A stretch of DNA of 64,000 nt from Guptibacillus hwajinpoensis (GTDB lineage Bacteria; Bacillota; Bacilli; Bacillales; Guptibacillaceae). Below the pieces are notes generated by a model. That model searched no databases. It had not been told where the DNA came from and worked only from the letters and a program-made list of their open reading frames with translations. Location: assembly GCF_029277305.1 (NCBI RefSeq), contig NZ_CP119526.1, one strand, 5' to 3'. Every line of letters starts with the position of its first letter. Position 1 is the stretch's first letter. This document shows, in pieces, positions 8,713-17,192 of this stretch. The position numbers and the translations under genes are program-made.

Positions 8713-9402
8713 TTGGAGCCTAAATCAACTGAAGCAGAAATTGCAAGTTATGTTGGTAAACTGTTAAGAGATAATTTTGGAAAAGGGCCTTCATCGGTTT
8801 ATGTGTCGATTATGGAGCCTTATATTACGATATATTTCCGCGATTTTCTAGCGCCAATGGAGCGAGTACTCGTGGATCAAAAAGAAGACATGAGGGTAGA
8901 AGAAACAAGAGATCTTCTTATGCAAGGATTGTTGCCAGAAATCAAAGCATCACTTCGTGTTATGGGAAATCTTGAAATAGAGTCTTTCTATCATGATTGG
9001 TCTCTACAAAATCGTACAGGGATGATCCTTGGTGTGATGAAAAATGTGGAGAATGCAGAAGAGAATGGCCTTAGTGAGTACCATGGTAAAGAAAGAGTTC
9101 ATGAAGAAATCGTGCGGGTCAGTAAGCTAGCGGAAAAAGCACCTGAAGGCGTGGATTCATGTATGCTTAATGAACGAACGCTCGTTGTACTTCGTGATGG
9201 TATTCTCGTCAGGATTGAAAAAGAACTTATCCGTAGTGGCTTTGAAGAAGAGCTTAAATTAACGAAAAGACGCTTGGAAAAAGGGTTGCTTCACGATAAT
9301 CAATTTGAATCAATTCTATCTACCAAAGTGCAAGACATTTTCGTGGATTGGGATTTCAATCTGGATAAAAGCTATATTACGATTATCATTAAACCGAATT
9401 AA
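8713..9402 (+). CDS. Tandem DUF2294 (YbcI-like) protein
   Basis: A 229-aa soluble protein built of two similar domains of about 110 residues. Domain 1 runs from AEIASYVGKLLRDNFGKGPSSVYV to FYHDWSLQNRTGMILGV. Domain 2 runs from EEIVRVSKLAEKAPEGV to VDWDFNLDKSYITIIIKPN. Single-domain relatives in Bacillus are YbcI-type proteins of unknown biochemical role. The TTG start follows AAAGGGTGA. A strong terminator follows, so the gene is probably monocistronic. Confidence 0.75.
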   Translation: MEPKSTEAEIASYVGKLLRDNFGKGPSSVYVSIMEPYITIYFRDFLAPMERVLVDQKEDMRVEETRDLLMQGLLPEIKASLRVMGNLEIESFYHDWSLQNRTGMILGVMKNVENAEENGLSEYHGKERVHEEIVRVSKLAEKAPEGVDSCMLNERTLVVLRDGILVRIEKELIRSGFEEELKLTKRRLEKGLLHDNQFESILSTKVQDIFVDWDFNLDKSYITIIIKPN

Positions 9403-9440
9403 CGCAAGGTGGAAATACACTGGGCAATAGAACCAGTTAT

Positions 9441-9484
9441 AAGCCGAAAAAAGACCTATAGAGGTCTTTTTTCGGCTTTTTTTT
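9441..9484 (+). terminator. Strong terminator after the DUF2294 gene
   Basis: A perfect 17-bp stem (9441-9457 with 9462-9478), loop ATAG, is followed by a long T run. Confidence 0.92.
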
Positions 9485-9540
9485 ATTTCCATTACTTCTT
9501 GCTTAAGGAGGAAGATAAATACATGATAAGGAGGAAGATC

Positions 9541-9726
9541 ATGAAATATTTAATTGATCATACAAAACGCGTGATTCATCGCACAACATTTGCGGGCGAT
9601 CAATGCGAATTTCATACAACACCAATTGATAAAAGGGAAGGCACTTATGATAATCTTTATTTAGAAAAGTTAGTAGATAAGGAAAGTTATCAGGTGTGTA
9701 TCCATTGCAAAGGTAGCATAAAGTAA
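9541..9726 (+). CDS. Small Cys-containing protein, unknown function
   Basis: 61 aa, MKYLIDHTKRVIHR..., with three Cys including a C-terminal CIHCKG knuckle-like motif. ATG 9541 is 6 bp after GGAGG (9531-9535). A second in-frame ATG at 9523 also has a GGAGG 11 bp upstream and would add six residues. The segment AAGGAGGAAGAT occurs twice (9505-9516, 9529-9540), so the ribosome site itself is duplicated. No family recognised. Confidence 0.6.
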   Translation: MKYLIDHTKRVIHRTTFAGDQCEFHTTPIDKREGTYDNLYLEKLVDKESYQVCIHCKGSIK

Positions 9727-9803
9727 TTTTACGTTTCACAAAGGAAAAGAACGATACGATTTAGAATCTAAGAAAAGGAGTTTGCGAGGAAGGGGTAAGG
9801 TTA

Positions 9804-10196
9804 GTGGCTAGAAACCGAGCAGGTGTAGTAATAGTAAGAAATAGAGATGTGGCGTTAATTAAACGAGTGAAGAACGGTGAAACGTATTATGTTCTACCTG
9901 GAGGCGGAGTTGAGTATGGAGAATCATATGAACAAGCAGCCAAAAGGGAAGCTTATGAAGAGTTAGGCGTAACTGTGCAAGTAGGTACTCTTTTTGCTGC
10001 AATCGAAGATAATGGTGAGCAGTATTATGTCGCAACTATATTATCTGGCGAGTTTGGTAGCGGAAATGGGAGCGAATTTGCAAACCGTAACTCTGGAACA
10101 TATCAAGCCGTCTGGGTTCCACTTTCTAGTATAGATCTACTAACCGTTTATCCTAATTCAATTGCTTCCCTTCTTATTAAAAGGCTCTTTTCGTAG
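9804..10196 (+). CDS. Nudix hydrolase with C-terminus altered by a mobile element
   Basis: A 130-aa Nudix protein with box GGGVEYGESYEQAAKREAYEELGV (about residues 32-55). The GTG start follows GAAGGGGTAAGG. The stop codon lies inside the repeat element beginning at 10183, so the last residues (after LLIK) are element-encoded RLFS. Removing the element and one target copy gives the ending KMESSE and a TGA 5 bp before the next gene's ATG. The active site is untouched, so the enzyme is probably functional. Confidence 0.88.
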   Translation: MARNRAGVVIVRNRDVALIKRVKNGETYYVLPGGGVEYGESYEQAAKREAYEELGVTVQVGTLFAAIEDNGEQYYVATILSGEFGSGNGSEFANRNSGTYQAVWVPLSSIDLLTVYPNSIASLLIKRLFS

Positions 10197-10400
10197 ACAT
10201 TGTTGTTATAGCTGGTCAATTTCCGCTCCTACCCGCTTTCCGCGGGGCGGGACGCTTGAGCCTCCTCGTCGCTAACGCTCCTGCGGGGTCTCACCTGTCC
10301 CGCTAGTCCCGCAGGAGTCGAGCATTCTTCCGCTCCAGTTAGCGAAGTCAGGTTTTTTTTAGAAAATCCTTTCAAAACAACAATCTTTCAGAAAAGAGCC
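10183..10400 (+). mobile_element. Non-autonomous ISL3-like element (MITE), copy 1, full length
   Basis: Inverted ends GGCTCTTTTC and GAAAAGAGCC extend imperfectly to about 23 bp through ATTGTTG. It is flanked by perfect 8-bp direct repeats TATTAAAA (10175-10182 and 10401-10408). A GC-rich core lies between TTCCGCTCC repeats. It has no transposase ORF. ISL3-family elements have GGCTCTTT-type ends and 8-bp AT-rich target duplications; assignment to that family is inferred. Confidence 0.85.
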
Positions 10401-10430
10401 TATTAAAATGGAAAGCTCGGAGTGAGAAAT

Positions 10431-11225
10431 ATGAACAGTGAAATGAGCTGGGTTGGCAATGAACGAACGTATGTTGATGAATTGAACGTTTGTCAGGTTG
10501 GAAGAGTTAGTATTGGGAGGTTTGGTGGAAACTCATCAAGCGGTCAATATAAGAATGAAGATGGCTGTTTAGTGTGGACTGGATCTGACTGGGAACTTAG
10601 TATAGTGCTCGACGCTCACAAAACAGCAGACAGTGCTAATCTTATTGTAAAGGAATTCAAACATCACCGGTTTATTCTTGAACGCATTCTTGAGAAACCG
10701 GTTGGTGTTGCAATTGGAGCATTGCCAGAAACCATTTTAACCATCTTCCAACATGACGATTTTAGAAGAAGGTGTCAAGAAGTATCAGGAGAGACAGCGT
10801 GTTTAATCGTCGTACGTAAAGCGAAATATGTTTGGTGGTTCTCTGTAGGTGATTGTGTTCTTTATTTGTTTCATTCAGAGCTAGAAGCATTGGGTGAATA
10901 CAAACAAAATCATCGGAGTTTCTATGAGTGGATAGGCGAAGTGAACACGTTTGATACCGCTGTTCCATGCTTTAGCACAGGAACGAAAGAACTTCGAAAA
11001 GGGAAGACGATACTGTTGCTTACGACAGATGGCCTTATTGAATGTCCTAATACTAACTTCTTCTCATCAGGTGAAGTTGCTAAGCGTATGAAGGGGTGTT
11101 CTATACCTGAAGGTGTTCGGCAATTGCTAAGTGAAGTGAAAGAAAATGGGGTAAGAGACAATACAACGATACTGTCCTGGGAAATCGATCGTTCAGAATA
11201 TGCAACGATGCCAAGTAATAGTTAA
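10431..11225 (+). CDS. PP2C-like serine/threonine phosphatase
   Basis: A 264-aa soluble protein with PPM motifs in order: KNED, LDAHKTADSA (usually DGH), GETACLIV, SVGDCVLY, LTTDGLIE and RDNTTILSW. The metal-binding Asp residues are retained although the DGH Gly is Ala, so activity is likely but not certain. ATG 10431 is 8 bp from GGAG; GTG 10422 overlaps that SD. Before the repeat insertion it lay 5 bp after the Nudix gene, so the two were probably one operon. Confidence 0.75.
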   Translation: MNSEMSWVGNERTYVDELNVCQVGRVSIGRFGGNSSSGQYKNEDGCLVWTGSDWELSIVLDAHKTADSANLIVKEFKHHRFILERILEKPVGVAIGALPETILTIFQHDDFRRRCQEVSGETACLIVVRKAKYVWWFSVGDCVLYLFHSELEALGEYKQNHRSFYEWIGEVNTFDTAVPCFSTGTKELRKGKTILLLTTDGLIECPNTNFFSSGEVAKRMKGCSIPEGVRQLLSEVKENGVRDNTTILSWEIDRSEYATMPSNS

Positions 11226-11240
11226 CTTCTAGCATACAAT

Positions 11241-11277
11241 AATAAAATCGAAGGCACCAAGTGCCTTCGATTTTATT
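11241..11277. terminator. Bidirectional terminator between the phosphatase gene and chrA
   Basis: A perfect 17-bp stem (11241-11257 with 11261-11277), loop CAA, has T/A-rich arms serving both convergent genes. Confidence 0.9.
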
Positions 11278-12464
11278 TAACTAATCCACTGGAGTAGATA
11301 TCCACCTATTACACCAACTATAACGATCATCCATGCAGGTAACTTCCATATCGAGAGCAGTGCGAAAAGAATAGCGGCTAAAGCGAAATCTTCTGGAGCA
11401 AGAATGGAGCTTTTTATAACAGGATCATAGAAAGCAGCTAACAAGATTCCAACAACACTAGCGTTCACACCGATAAGAATTTTTTGAAAAGATGCTCGTT
11501 CTCTTAGCTCGTTTAGAAAAGGAAGAGCTGCAGTTATTAATAAGAAAGAAGGTAGGAAAATAGCGATTGTAACAACAACAGCCCCCATTATACCTTCTAA
11601 CATCGTACCGAGGTAGCTAGCAAACGTAAACAGTGGACCTGGAACTGCTTGAGCCATACCATATCCTGCAAGAAATTGATCCGCTGTTAGCATTCCTTGA
11701 GGAACAATTTCACGTTCAATCATAGGGAGAACAACATGACCGCCACCGAATACGAGTGCACCAACTCGAAAGAACGTATCGAACAGGTTAATCAGAGAAT
11801 GATCCGTAAACCGATTAATAACTGGTAAGATAATGAGAAGCGATCCTAAAGTAAGGAGCGAAAAAACGCCCGTCTTTTTAGAAATCGATACGGGAAATGG
11901 TTTAACATTTGTTTCCGTTTTATTGCTAAATAATTTTAATCCTAATAGGCCAGCTCCAGCGATTATGAGCAGCTGCATCCATGCAGAAGGATAAAGTAAC
12001 ATAATAAGTGTAGCTGATAGGGCAATGGCTATTCTCGTTCTGTCTGGCGTTAGTTTTTTCCCAAGTCCAATAATGGCATGAAGGACAACGGCTGCCGCCA
12101 CGATTTTTAAACTATGAATAAACGTCCCGTCTCCGAAAGAGAACGTTTGATACAGCATTGCAAAGATTACAAGAATTAGAATAGAAGGCATTGTAAATCC
12201 AAACCAGGAAATCACTCCGCCAAGCATACCTCCCCGCAACATTCCAATTGCGATACCAACCTGACTACTTGCTGGGCCAGGTAAGAACTGGCACAAAGCA
12301 ATAATATCTGCGTACATTTTCTCATCAAGCCATTTTCTTCTATCGATATATTCCTCTTTAAAGTAAGCTAAGTGTGCAACAGGTCCACCAAAGGATGTCA
12401 AACCTAGTCTCGAGGATACTAGAAAAATTTCTATTAAGGTTTTTAAAAAGTATTTACTAGACAT
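11277..12464 (-). CDS. chrA: Chromate transporter ChrA (long, two-domain type)
   Basis: Membrane chromate efflux protein of the CHR family. The 395-aa protein holds two homologous halves. The N-terminal half begins FLVSSRLGLTSFGGPVAHLAYFKEEYIDRRKW and has LCQFLPGPASSQVGIAIG. The second half has FFRVGALVFGGGHVVLPMIEREIV and GYGMAQAVPGPLFTFASYLG. It is the second gene of a padR-chrA operon (12-bp gap). The substrate is family knowledge, not seen. Confidence 0.9.
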   Translation of the reverse strand: MSSKYFLKTLIEIFLVSSRLGLTSFGGPVAHLAYFKEEYIDRRKWLDEKMYADIIALCQFLPGPASSQVGIAIGMLRGGMLGGVISWFGFTMPSILILVIFAMLYQTFSFGDGTFIHSLKIVAAAVVLHAIIGLGKKLTPDRTRIAIALSATLIMLLYPSAWMQLLIIAGAGLLGLKLFSNKTETNVKPFPVSISKKTGVFSLLTLGSLLIILPVINRFTDHSLINLFDTFFRVGALVFGGGHVVLPMIEREIVPQGMLTADQFLAGYGMAQAVPGPLFTFASYLGTMLEGIMGAVVVTIAIFLPSFLLITAALPFLNELRERASFQKILIGVNASVVGILLAAFYDPVIKSSILAPEDFALAAILFALLSIWKLPAWMIVIVGVIGGYLLQWIS

Positions 12465-12476
12465 TGATATCCCCCA

Positions 12477-12773
12477 TTAACTTTTAATTTCCTTAAAAAG
12501 TTCATAAGCTTTTGCTCTCGCTTCATGTAATACATGATTTCCTTTATCTGTCGTACGGTAATACTTTCGAATTTTGCCGTTCACATTTGTTTCTTCTTTC
12601 GTAAGCAATCCATCCTTTTCCATCGTGTGTAGAATTGGGTAAAGGGTGCCGGCACTAATTTCATATCCATGCTCCATTAGTTCGTCAAGCATCCATGACC
12701 CGTAGATGGCTTCTTCCTTCGCATGATGAAGAATATGGATTTGAATAAAACCTAGAAAAAGCTTACGAAGCAC
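12477..12773 (-). CDS. PadR-family transcriptional regulator
   Basis: A 98-aa winged-helix protein: YGSWMLDELMEHGYEISAGTLYPILHTMEKDGLLTKEE is the PadR DNA-binding core, followed by YYRTTDKGNHVL (wing) and a dimerisation helix. It lies directly upstream of chrA on the same strand and probably represses the pair, perhaps releasing on chromate or related stress. SD AGGAGG is in the reverse strand at about 12793-12799. Confidence 0.88.
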   Translation of the reverse strand: MLRKLFLGFIQIHILHHAKEEAIYGSWMLDELMEHGYEISAGTLYPILHTMEKDGLLTKEETNVNGKIRKYYRTTDKGNHVLHEARAKAYELFKEIKS

Positions 12774-12813
12774 TTTGTTATCCAGAAAACCAACCTCCTA
12801 TAATCGCATATCG

Positions 12814-12830
12814 ATATCGAAATTCGATAT
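12814..12830. promoter_or_regulatory. Palindromic operator candidate for the PadR-chrA operon
   Basis: ATATCGAAATTCGATAT is a perfect 8-bp inverted repeat around a central A, partly overlapped by a second ATCGAT palindrome. It lies just upstream of the padR start. Binding by PadR is inferred from position. Confidence 0.6.
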
Positions 12831-12905
12831 TATTGTAATTTGTTTTCAAATACCGGTCAAGTAATCGGGGGAGAGTTAATAAATCATTTACAATAACTAT
12901 TGGAG

Positions 12906-12921
12906 AAAAGCAAATGCTTTT
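12906..12921. promoter_or_regulatory. Palindromic operator candidate before the MFS exporter
   Basis: AAAAGCA-AA-TGCTTTT is a perfect 7-bp inverted repeat. It sits just after TTGGAG (12900-12905), a possible -35 box, a typical operator position. No regulator gene for it is recognised nearby. Confidence 0.4.
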
Positions 12922-12987
12922 AATAGGACATGATATATAGTAAGATGTTTTTTTATTGATTTGCGCGTAAAAAGGGGTTACTTAAAG

Positions 12988-14475
12988 ATGGAAAATAACA
13001 AGACATTCGAATTTCTGGCTGAGGATCCAGATTTTAATGTAAAGCCAGTGATGATATCTCTAATTATAGGAGCATTCTTTGCGATTCTTAATGAGACGCT
13101 CTTGAATATAGCTTTAACAACTTTAATGGAACGATTCAGTGTGACACCTGCCACGGTTCAGTGGATGGCGACTGGATTTATGTTAGTAATGGGGATATTA
13201 ACACCGATTTCGGCACTACTACTTCAATCGTATACGACTCGTCAAATGTTTCTTGGCACGATGACAATCTTCACGATTGGAACGGTTATTTGTGCGATTG
13301 CCCCAACCTTCACCATTCTATTAGGTGGCAGACTGCTTCAAGCGGTTGGAACGGGCTTACTAATTCCGATTATATTTAATACATTTCTACTTGTGTTCCC
13401 ACCTGAACGACGTGGGTCAGTTATGGGAATGATAGGACTTGTCATTATGTTTGCTCCTGCTATTGGTCCAACCCTTTCTGGCCTCATTGTTGAGCACCTT
13501 GGATGGAGATACCTTTTTATTACGGTAATTCCATTTGCACTATTCTCAATTGGATTCGGCTACAAGTTTCTTAAAAATGTTGGAGAGGTTACGAAGCCGA
13601 AAGTTGATATTCCTTCAATCATACTTTCGACACTTGGTTTTGGCGGTATTGTACTCGGATTTAGTTTTGCGGGAGAAGGCGATATGGGTTACCTTAACCC
13701 AAACGTTTTCTTACCACTCATTATTGGAGTTATTTCACTTATCTATTTTGTGTTCAGACAATTGAAATTAGAAGAACCGTTACTTGATGTACGGGTTCTC
13801 CAATACCCGATGTTCACGATAGCTGTCGTCTTATTTATTATTATCATCATGGCAATGTTTTCATCTGAGATTATTTTGCCAATGTATATGCAGGGTCCAC
13901 TCGGTTTATCGGCTGCAACAGCTGGGTTAATTCTATTGCCCGGAAGTCTATTGAACGGAATCATGTCACCGGTGATGGGAAAGTTGTTCGATAAATTTGG
14001 TCCTCGTAAGTTAATTATTCCTGCATCATTTGTACTTACAGGTGTTATGTTCACGTTTAGTACAATTGGATTAACTACTCCGATATGGATTATCATAGGC
14101 AGCTACGTTCTATTAATGCTGTCGATCTCAGCAATCATGATGCCTGCCCAGACGAATGGATTAAATGGTCTGCCGAAACATTTGTATCCGCATGGAACGG
14201 CAATCATGAACACGCTGCAGCCAGTTTCAGGTGCGATAGGTGTCTCTGTTTTTATCAGCATTATGACAAATCGTCAACAAACCTATTTAGATGAAGCAAG
14301 TAATCCAACAAATGCTGAAACAATCAGTCAGTCTCTCGTTTCAGGTGTAGGCCTTGTCTACCTTGTTGCATTTGGGTTAACGATAGTTGGCTTAATAGTC
14401 GCACTGTTTATTCGTAAAGCTGTTCCAGAGGAAAGAAGGGATCAGAGCGAACAACCTGCGGTCAATGAATCATGA
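12988..14475 (+). CDS. MFS drug:H+ antiporter, DHA2/EmrB type (LmrB-like)
   Basis: A 14-TM multidrug exporter of about 495 aa. The N-terminal DPDFNVKPVMISLIIGAFFAILNETLLNIAL resembles Bacillus LmrB. Motif A/C features include ATGFMLVMGILTPISALL and MGMIGLVIMFAPAIGPTLSGLI. ATG 12988 follows AAGGGG by about 10 bp; the upstream TTG adds nine residues without support. The gene is monocistronic, bounded by a terminator. The substrate is unknown. Confidence 0.88.
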   Translation: MENNKTFEFLAEDPDFNVKPVMISLIIGAFFAILNETLLNIALTTLMERFSVTPATVQWMATGFMLVMGILTPISALLLQSYTTRQMFLGTMTIFTIGTVICAIAPTFTILLGGRLLQAVGTGLLIPIIFNTFLLVFPPERRGSVMGMIGLVIMFAPAIGPTLSGLIVEHLGWRYLFITVIPFALFSIGFGYKFLKNVGEVTKPKVDIPSIILSTLGFGGIVLGFSFAGEGDMGYLNPNVFLPLIIGVISLIYFVFRQLKLEEPLLDVRVLQYPMFTIAVVLFIIIIMAMFSSEIILPMYMQGPLGLSAATAGLILLPGSLLNGIMSPVMGKLFDKFGPRKLIIPASFVLTGVMFTFSTIGLTTPIWIIIGSYVLLMLSISAIMMPAQTNGLNGLPKHLYPHGTAIMNTLQPVSGAIGVSVFISIMTNRQQTYLDEASNPTNAETISQSLVSGVGLVYLVAFGLTIVGLIVALFIRKAVPEERRDQSEQPAVNES

Positions 14476-14476
14476 G

Positions 14477-14506
14477 AAAAGCGCCTCTAAATGAGGCGCT
14501 TTTTTT
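14477..14506 (+). terminator. Terminator after the MFS exporter
   Basis: An 11-bp stem, AAAAGCGCCTC/GAGGCGCTTTT with a 5-nt loop, is followed by T residues. Confidence 0.9.
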
Positions 14507-14509
14507 CAT

Positions 14510-14880
14510 TAATATTGAAACGAATATTGTATTGGAACGTAAACGTAATATGCTTGTTAAATGAATGGATAACATTAACAACTTTCTTCAGTACCCTTTT
14601 GTTTTCATCCTAATTCTTCATAATAATGGCATCGTTTTTGAAGGTTCTACCTTCTTTCTTTTACTGTAGCGTTACATTCATTGAAATTAACGTAATTGAC
14701 GTTAAAATAACGTTTCCAACTTAACTTATCATCAATTACATACCTCGAGCGAAATTTGACATTAAACTAGATTGGGCGTATTATACTCGAGTATTAGCGT
14801 GTAAAAAAACAATAAATTTACATTTAATTAATAGATCTTATATAAAACGGGAATTTCCCGTAAGGAGGGTAATGACAGTC
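14510..14880 (+). promoter_or_regulatory. ltaS promoter and leader region
   Basis: TTGACA (14756-14761), 17 bp, TATTAT (14779-14784) is a near-consensus sigma-A promoter. Upstream is a 7-bp inverted repeat TTAACGT-N5-ACGTTAA (14687-14705). The leader of about 85 nt ends in a second perfect inverted repeat, ACGGGAA-T-TTCCCGT (14847-14861), immediately before the SD AAGGAGGG. It may modulate ribosome access. Nothing else was seen in this stretch. Confidence 0.7.
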
Positions 14881-16860
14881 ATGCGTGAACAATTTAAAGC
14901 TCAAATGAATAAGCCGTGGACATTGTTCTTTGGCGTCATTCTATTATTCTGGTTAAAAACCTACGCAGTCTATCAAACTGAATTTGAATTAGGTATTAAG
15001 AATGGCCTTCAGTCATTTCTACTGATTCTAAATCCGATTAGTTCATTATTATTTTTCTTTGGTTTTGCTTTATTCTTTAAAGGACGTAAACGAGCATGGG
15101 CGATTCTGATTATTGATTTCTTGCTATCATTCGTTCTATATGCAAATGTCGTTTACTACCGCTTCTTTAATGATTTTATTACGTTGCCAACAGTTATGCA
15201 CACAAATGATGCTGGAGAATTGAAAGACAGTGCATTTGCGCTAATGAACTTTACAGATGTTTTCTACTTTGTTGATACACTGCTCATCCTTGGATTGATT
15301 CTATTTAAGGTTGTTAAACCGCAGGCACCAATTAAAAGAAAGAAAATCTCGTTACTATTTGCTTCAGCCGCTGTCTTTTTTATCGTGAACCTTGGCCTTG
15401 CTGAAACAGATCGTCCGGAACTTCTTACACGTTCATTTGATCGTACGTACCTTGTTAAGTATCTTGGACAATTTAACTATCAAATTTTCGATGCTATAAC
15501 GACTATTAAATCGAATTCACAGAGTGCATTTGCCAGCAGCGATGATCTTACAGACGTAAGGAACTTCGTTGAGGCCAACCGTACTGAACCAAACCCGGAG
15601 TACTTCGGTAAAGCGGAAGGAAAAAATGTGATTTATATTTCACTTGAATCATTCCAAACTTTCGTTATTGGTAAAGAAGTAAATGGTCAAGAAGTAACGC
15701 CATTCTTAAACAGTCTGGTAGAAGATCAGAATACGTTCTACTTTGACAACATTTTCGGTCAAGTTGGACAAGGAAAAACATCTGATGCCGAATTTATGAT
15801 GGCAAACTCTCTTTATTCGCTACCAAGTGGCTCAGTTGCAATGGAAAAAGCACGTAATACGTATCATGCTCAACCAGCGATCCTTGAACAAAGAGGATAC
15901 ACTACGTCATCTTTCCACGGTAATGGTAAAACATTCTGGAATCGTGATGAAATGTATAAATCGTTTGGTATTCAGAAATTCTTTGATTCAAGCTACTATG
16001 ATATGAGCGAGGAAAACGTTCATAACTATGGTCTAAAAGATAAACCATTCTTCGAAGAATCCATGCCATATCTTGAAAATCTTGAAGAACCGTTTCATGC
16101 GAAGATGCTAACGTTGTCGAACCACTTCCCGTTCACGATGGATGAAGGAGATGTCGATTTCCCTACACCTGAAACAGAAGATTCAGTTGTAAATGGCTAC
16201 TTCCAAACTGCGAAGTACATGGATGAATCGATTGAACAATTCTTTAATGATCTTAAGGAATCTGGTTTATACGAAGATACAGTAATCGTTATGTATGGTG
16301 ATCATTATGGTATCTCAAACAATCACAACAAAGCAATGGAAAAAGTAATGGGTAAAGAAATGAATCCTTACGAAAATGCACAAATGCAGCGAGTACCGGT
16401 ATTCATTACTGCGCCTGGTGTTGAAGGAAAGCAAGTCCACAAATATGGTGGACAGATCGATATTAGAGATACAGTCCTTCATCTACTAGGTGTTGAAACG
16501 GATGAGTTCATCTCATTTGGTTCAGATCTTCTTTCTGAAGATCATCGTGAGATTGTTCCATTCCGTAATGGAGATTTCGTAACACCTGAAGTAACATCAG
16601 TTAACGAAAAGTGTTATGCAAATCCGACTGGTGAAAAAGTTGATTCAGAAGCATGTGAAAATGCTGGTAAATACGTTAAGGAAACATTAGATCTTTCTGA
16701 TAAGGTTGTATATGGTGATCTGCTTCGCTTCTACGATCCAGAAGGTTTTACACCTGTTGATCGAAATGATTACAACTACAATGTTAATCAAATTGATCCT
16801 GAGCAAGAAGCACCTGAGCAACCAAAAGAACAATCCAATGAACATTCAAAAGAACATTAG
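14881..16860 (+). CDS. ltaS: Lipoteichoic acid synthase
   Basis: Polymerises the glycerol-phosphate chain of lipoteichoic acid from phosphatidylglycerol on the outer membrane face. There are five N-terminal TM helices (to about residue 180), then an extracellular sulfatase-fold domain. ESFQTFV supplies the metal-binding Glu, GQGKTSDAEF the catalytic Thr, and MYGDHYG metal-binding Asp/His. The C-terminus is a charged EQ/PKE/SKE-rich tail. ATG 14881 is 10 bp from GGAGGG; ATG 14872 is only 1 bp away. About 659 aa. Confidence 0.93.
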   Translation: MREQFKAQMNKPWTLFFGVILLFWLKTYAVYQTEFELGIKNGLQSFLLILNPISSLLFFFGFALFFKGRKRAWAILIIDFLLSFVLYANVVYYRFFNDFITLPTVMHTNDAGELKDSAFALMNFTDVFYFVDTLLILGLILFKVVKPQAPIKRKKISLLFASAAVFFIVNLGLAETDRPELLTRSFDRTYLVKYLGQFNYQIFDAITTIKSNSQSAFASSDDLTDVRNFVEANRTEPNPEYFGKAEGKNVIYISLESFQTFVIGKEVNGQEVTPFLNSLVEDQNTFYFDNIFGQVGQGKTSDAEFMMANSLYSLPSGSVAMEKARNTYHAQPAILEQRGYTTSSFHGNGKTFWNRDEMYKSFGIQKFFDSSYYDMSEENVHNYGLKDKPFFEESMPYLENLEEPFHAKMLTLSNHFPFTMDEGDVDFPTPETEDSVVNGYFQTAKYMDESIEQFFNDLKESGLYEDTVIVMYGDHYGISNNHNKAMEKVMGKEMNPYENAQMQRVPVFITAPGVEGKQVHKYGGQIDIRDTVLHLLGVETDEFISFGSDLLSEDHREIVPFRNGDFVTPEVTSVNEKCYANPTGEKVDSEACENAGKYVKETLDLSDKVVYGDLLRFYDPEGFTPVDRNDYNYNVNQIDPEQEAPEQPKEQSNEHSKEH

Positions 16861-16866
16861 TCATCA

Positions 16867-16905
16867 AAAGCACTCTGCCAACTTGGTAGGGTGCTTTTTT
16901 TTTTA
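16867..16905 (+). terminator. ltaS terminator
   Basis: A 13-bp stem, AAGCACTCTGCCA/TGGTAGGGTGCTT with two G-T pairs, is followed by a long T run. Confidence 0.85.
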
Positions 16906-16908
16906 CTT

Positions 16909-17192
16909 GGTCTTTTTGTAGACATTGTTGCTGAAAGAGTAGGTCAATTTCCGCTCCAATTAGCGAAGTCAGGTTCTTTTAAGAAGGCTCTTTTCTAAAA
17001 GATTGTTGCTTTTGATACAAATATTGAAAAAAAACCACAATTAGTGATTGGAGCGGAAGGAGGCTCACCGCCCGCCCCGCGGAAAGCGAGCATCCTGGAG
17101 CGGAAATTACCCTACTCCTATAGCAACAATGTTTACGAAAAGAGCCTTTGAGAAAAATCCTTCAAAAAGCAACAATCTTTTAGAAAAGAGCC
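16909..17192 (+). mobile_element. MITE copy 2, older core-less copy interrupted by another copy
   Basis: The left end GGTCTTTTTGTAGACATTGTTG and the right end CAATC...GAAAAGAGCC belong to the same element family as 10183-10400. It has only one TTCCGCTCC, so the GC core is absent. It is interrupted at about 16985 by a second complete element. No target duplication is visible, consistent with age. Confidence 0.75.
16986..17146 (-). mobile_element. MITE copy nested inside copy 2
   Basis: The ends GGCTCTTTTC and GAAAAGAGCC are perfectly inverted (with flanking AA/TT, 12 bp). They are flanked by TTTAAGAA (16978-16985) and TTTGAGAA (17147-17154), an 8-bp target duplication with one mismatch. It contains a partial GC core between GGAGCGGAA repeats. 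Orientation is opposite to copy 1. Confidence 0.82.

Noticed and set aside
9409..9726. Longer 105-codon start for the small Cys protein
   Set aside because: It would run through a 17-bp-stem terminator; the ATG at 9541 with its own SD is far better.
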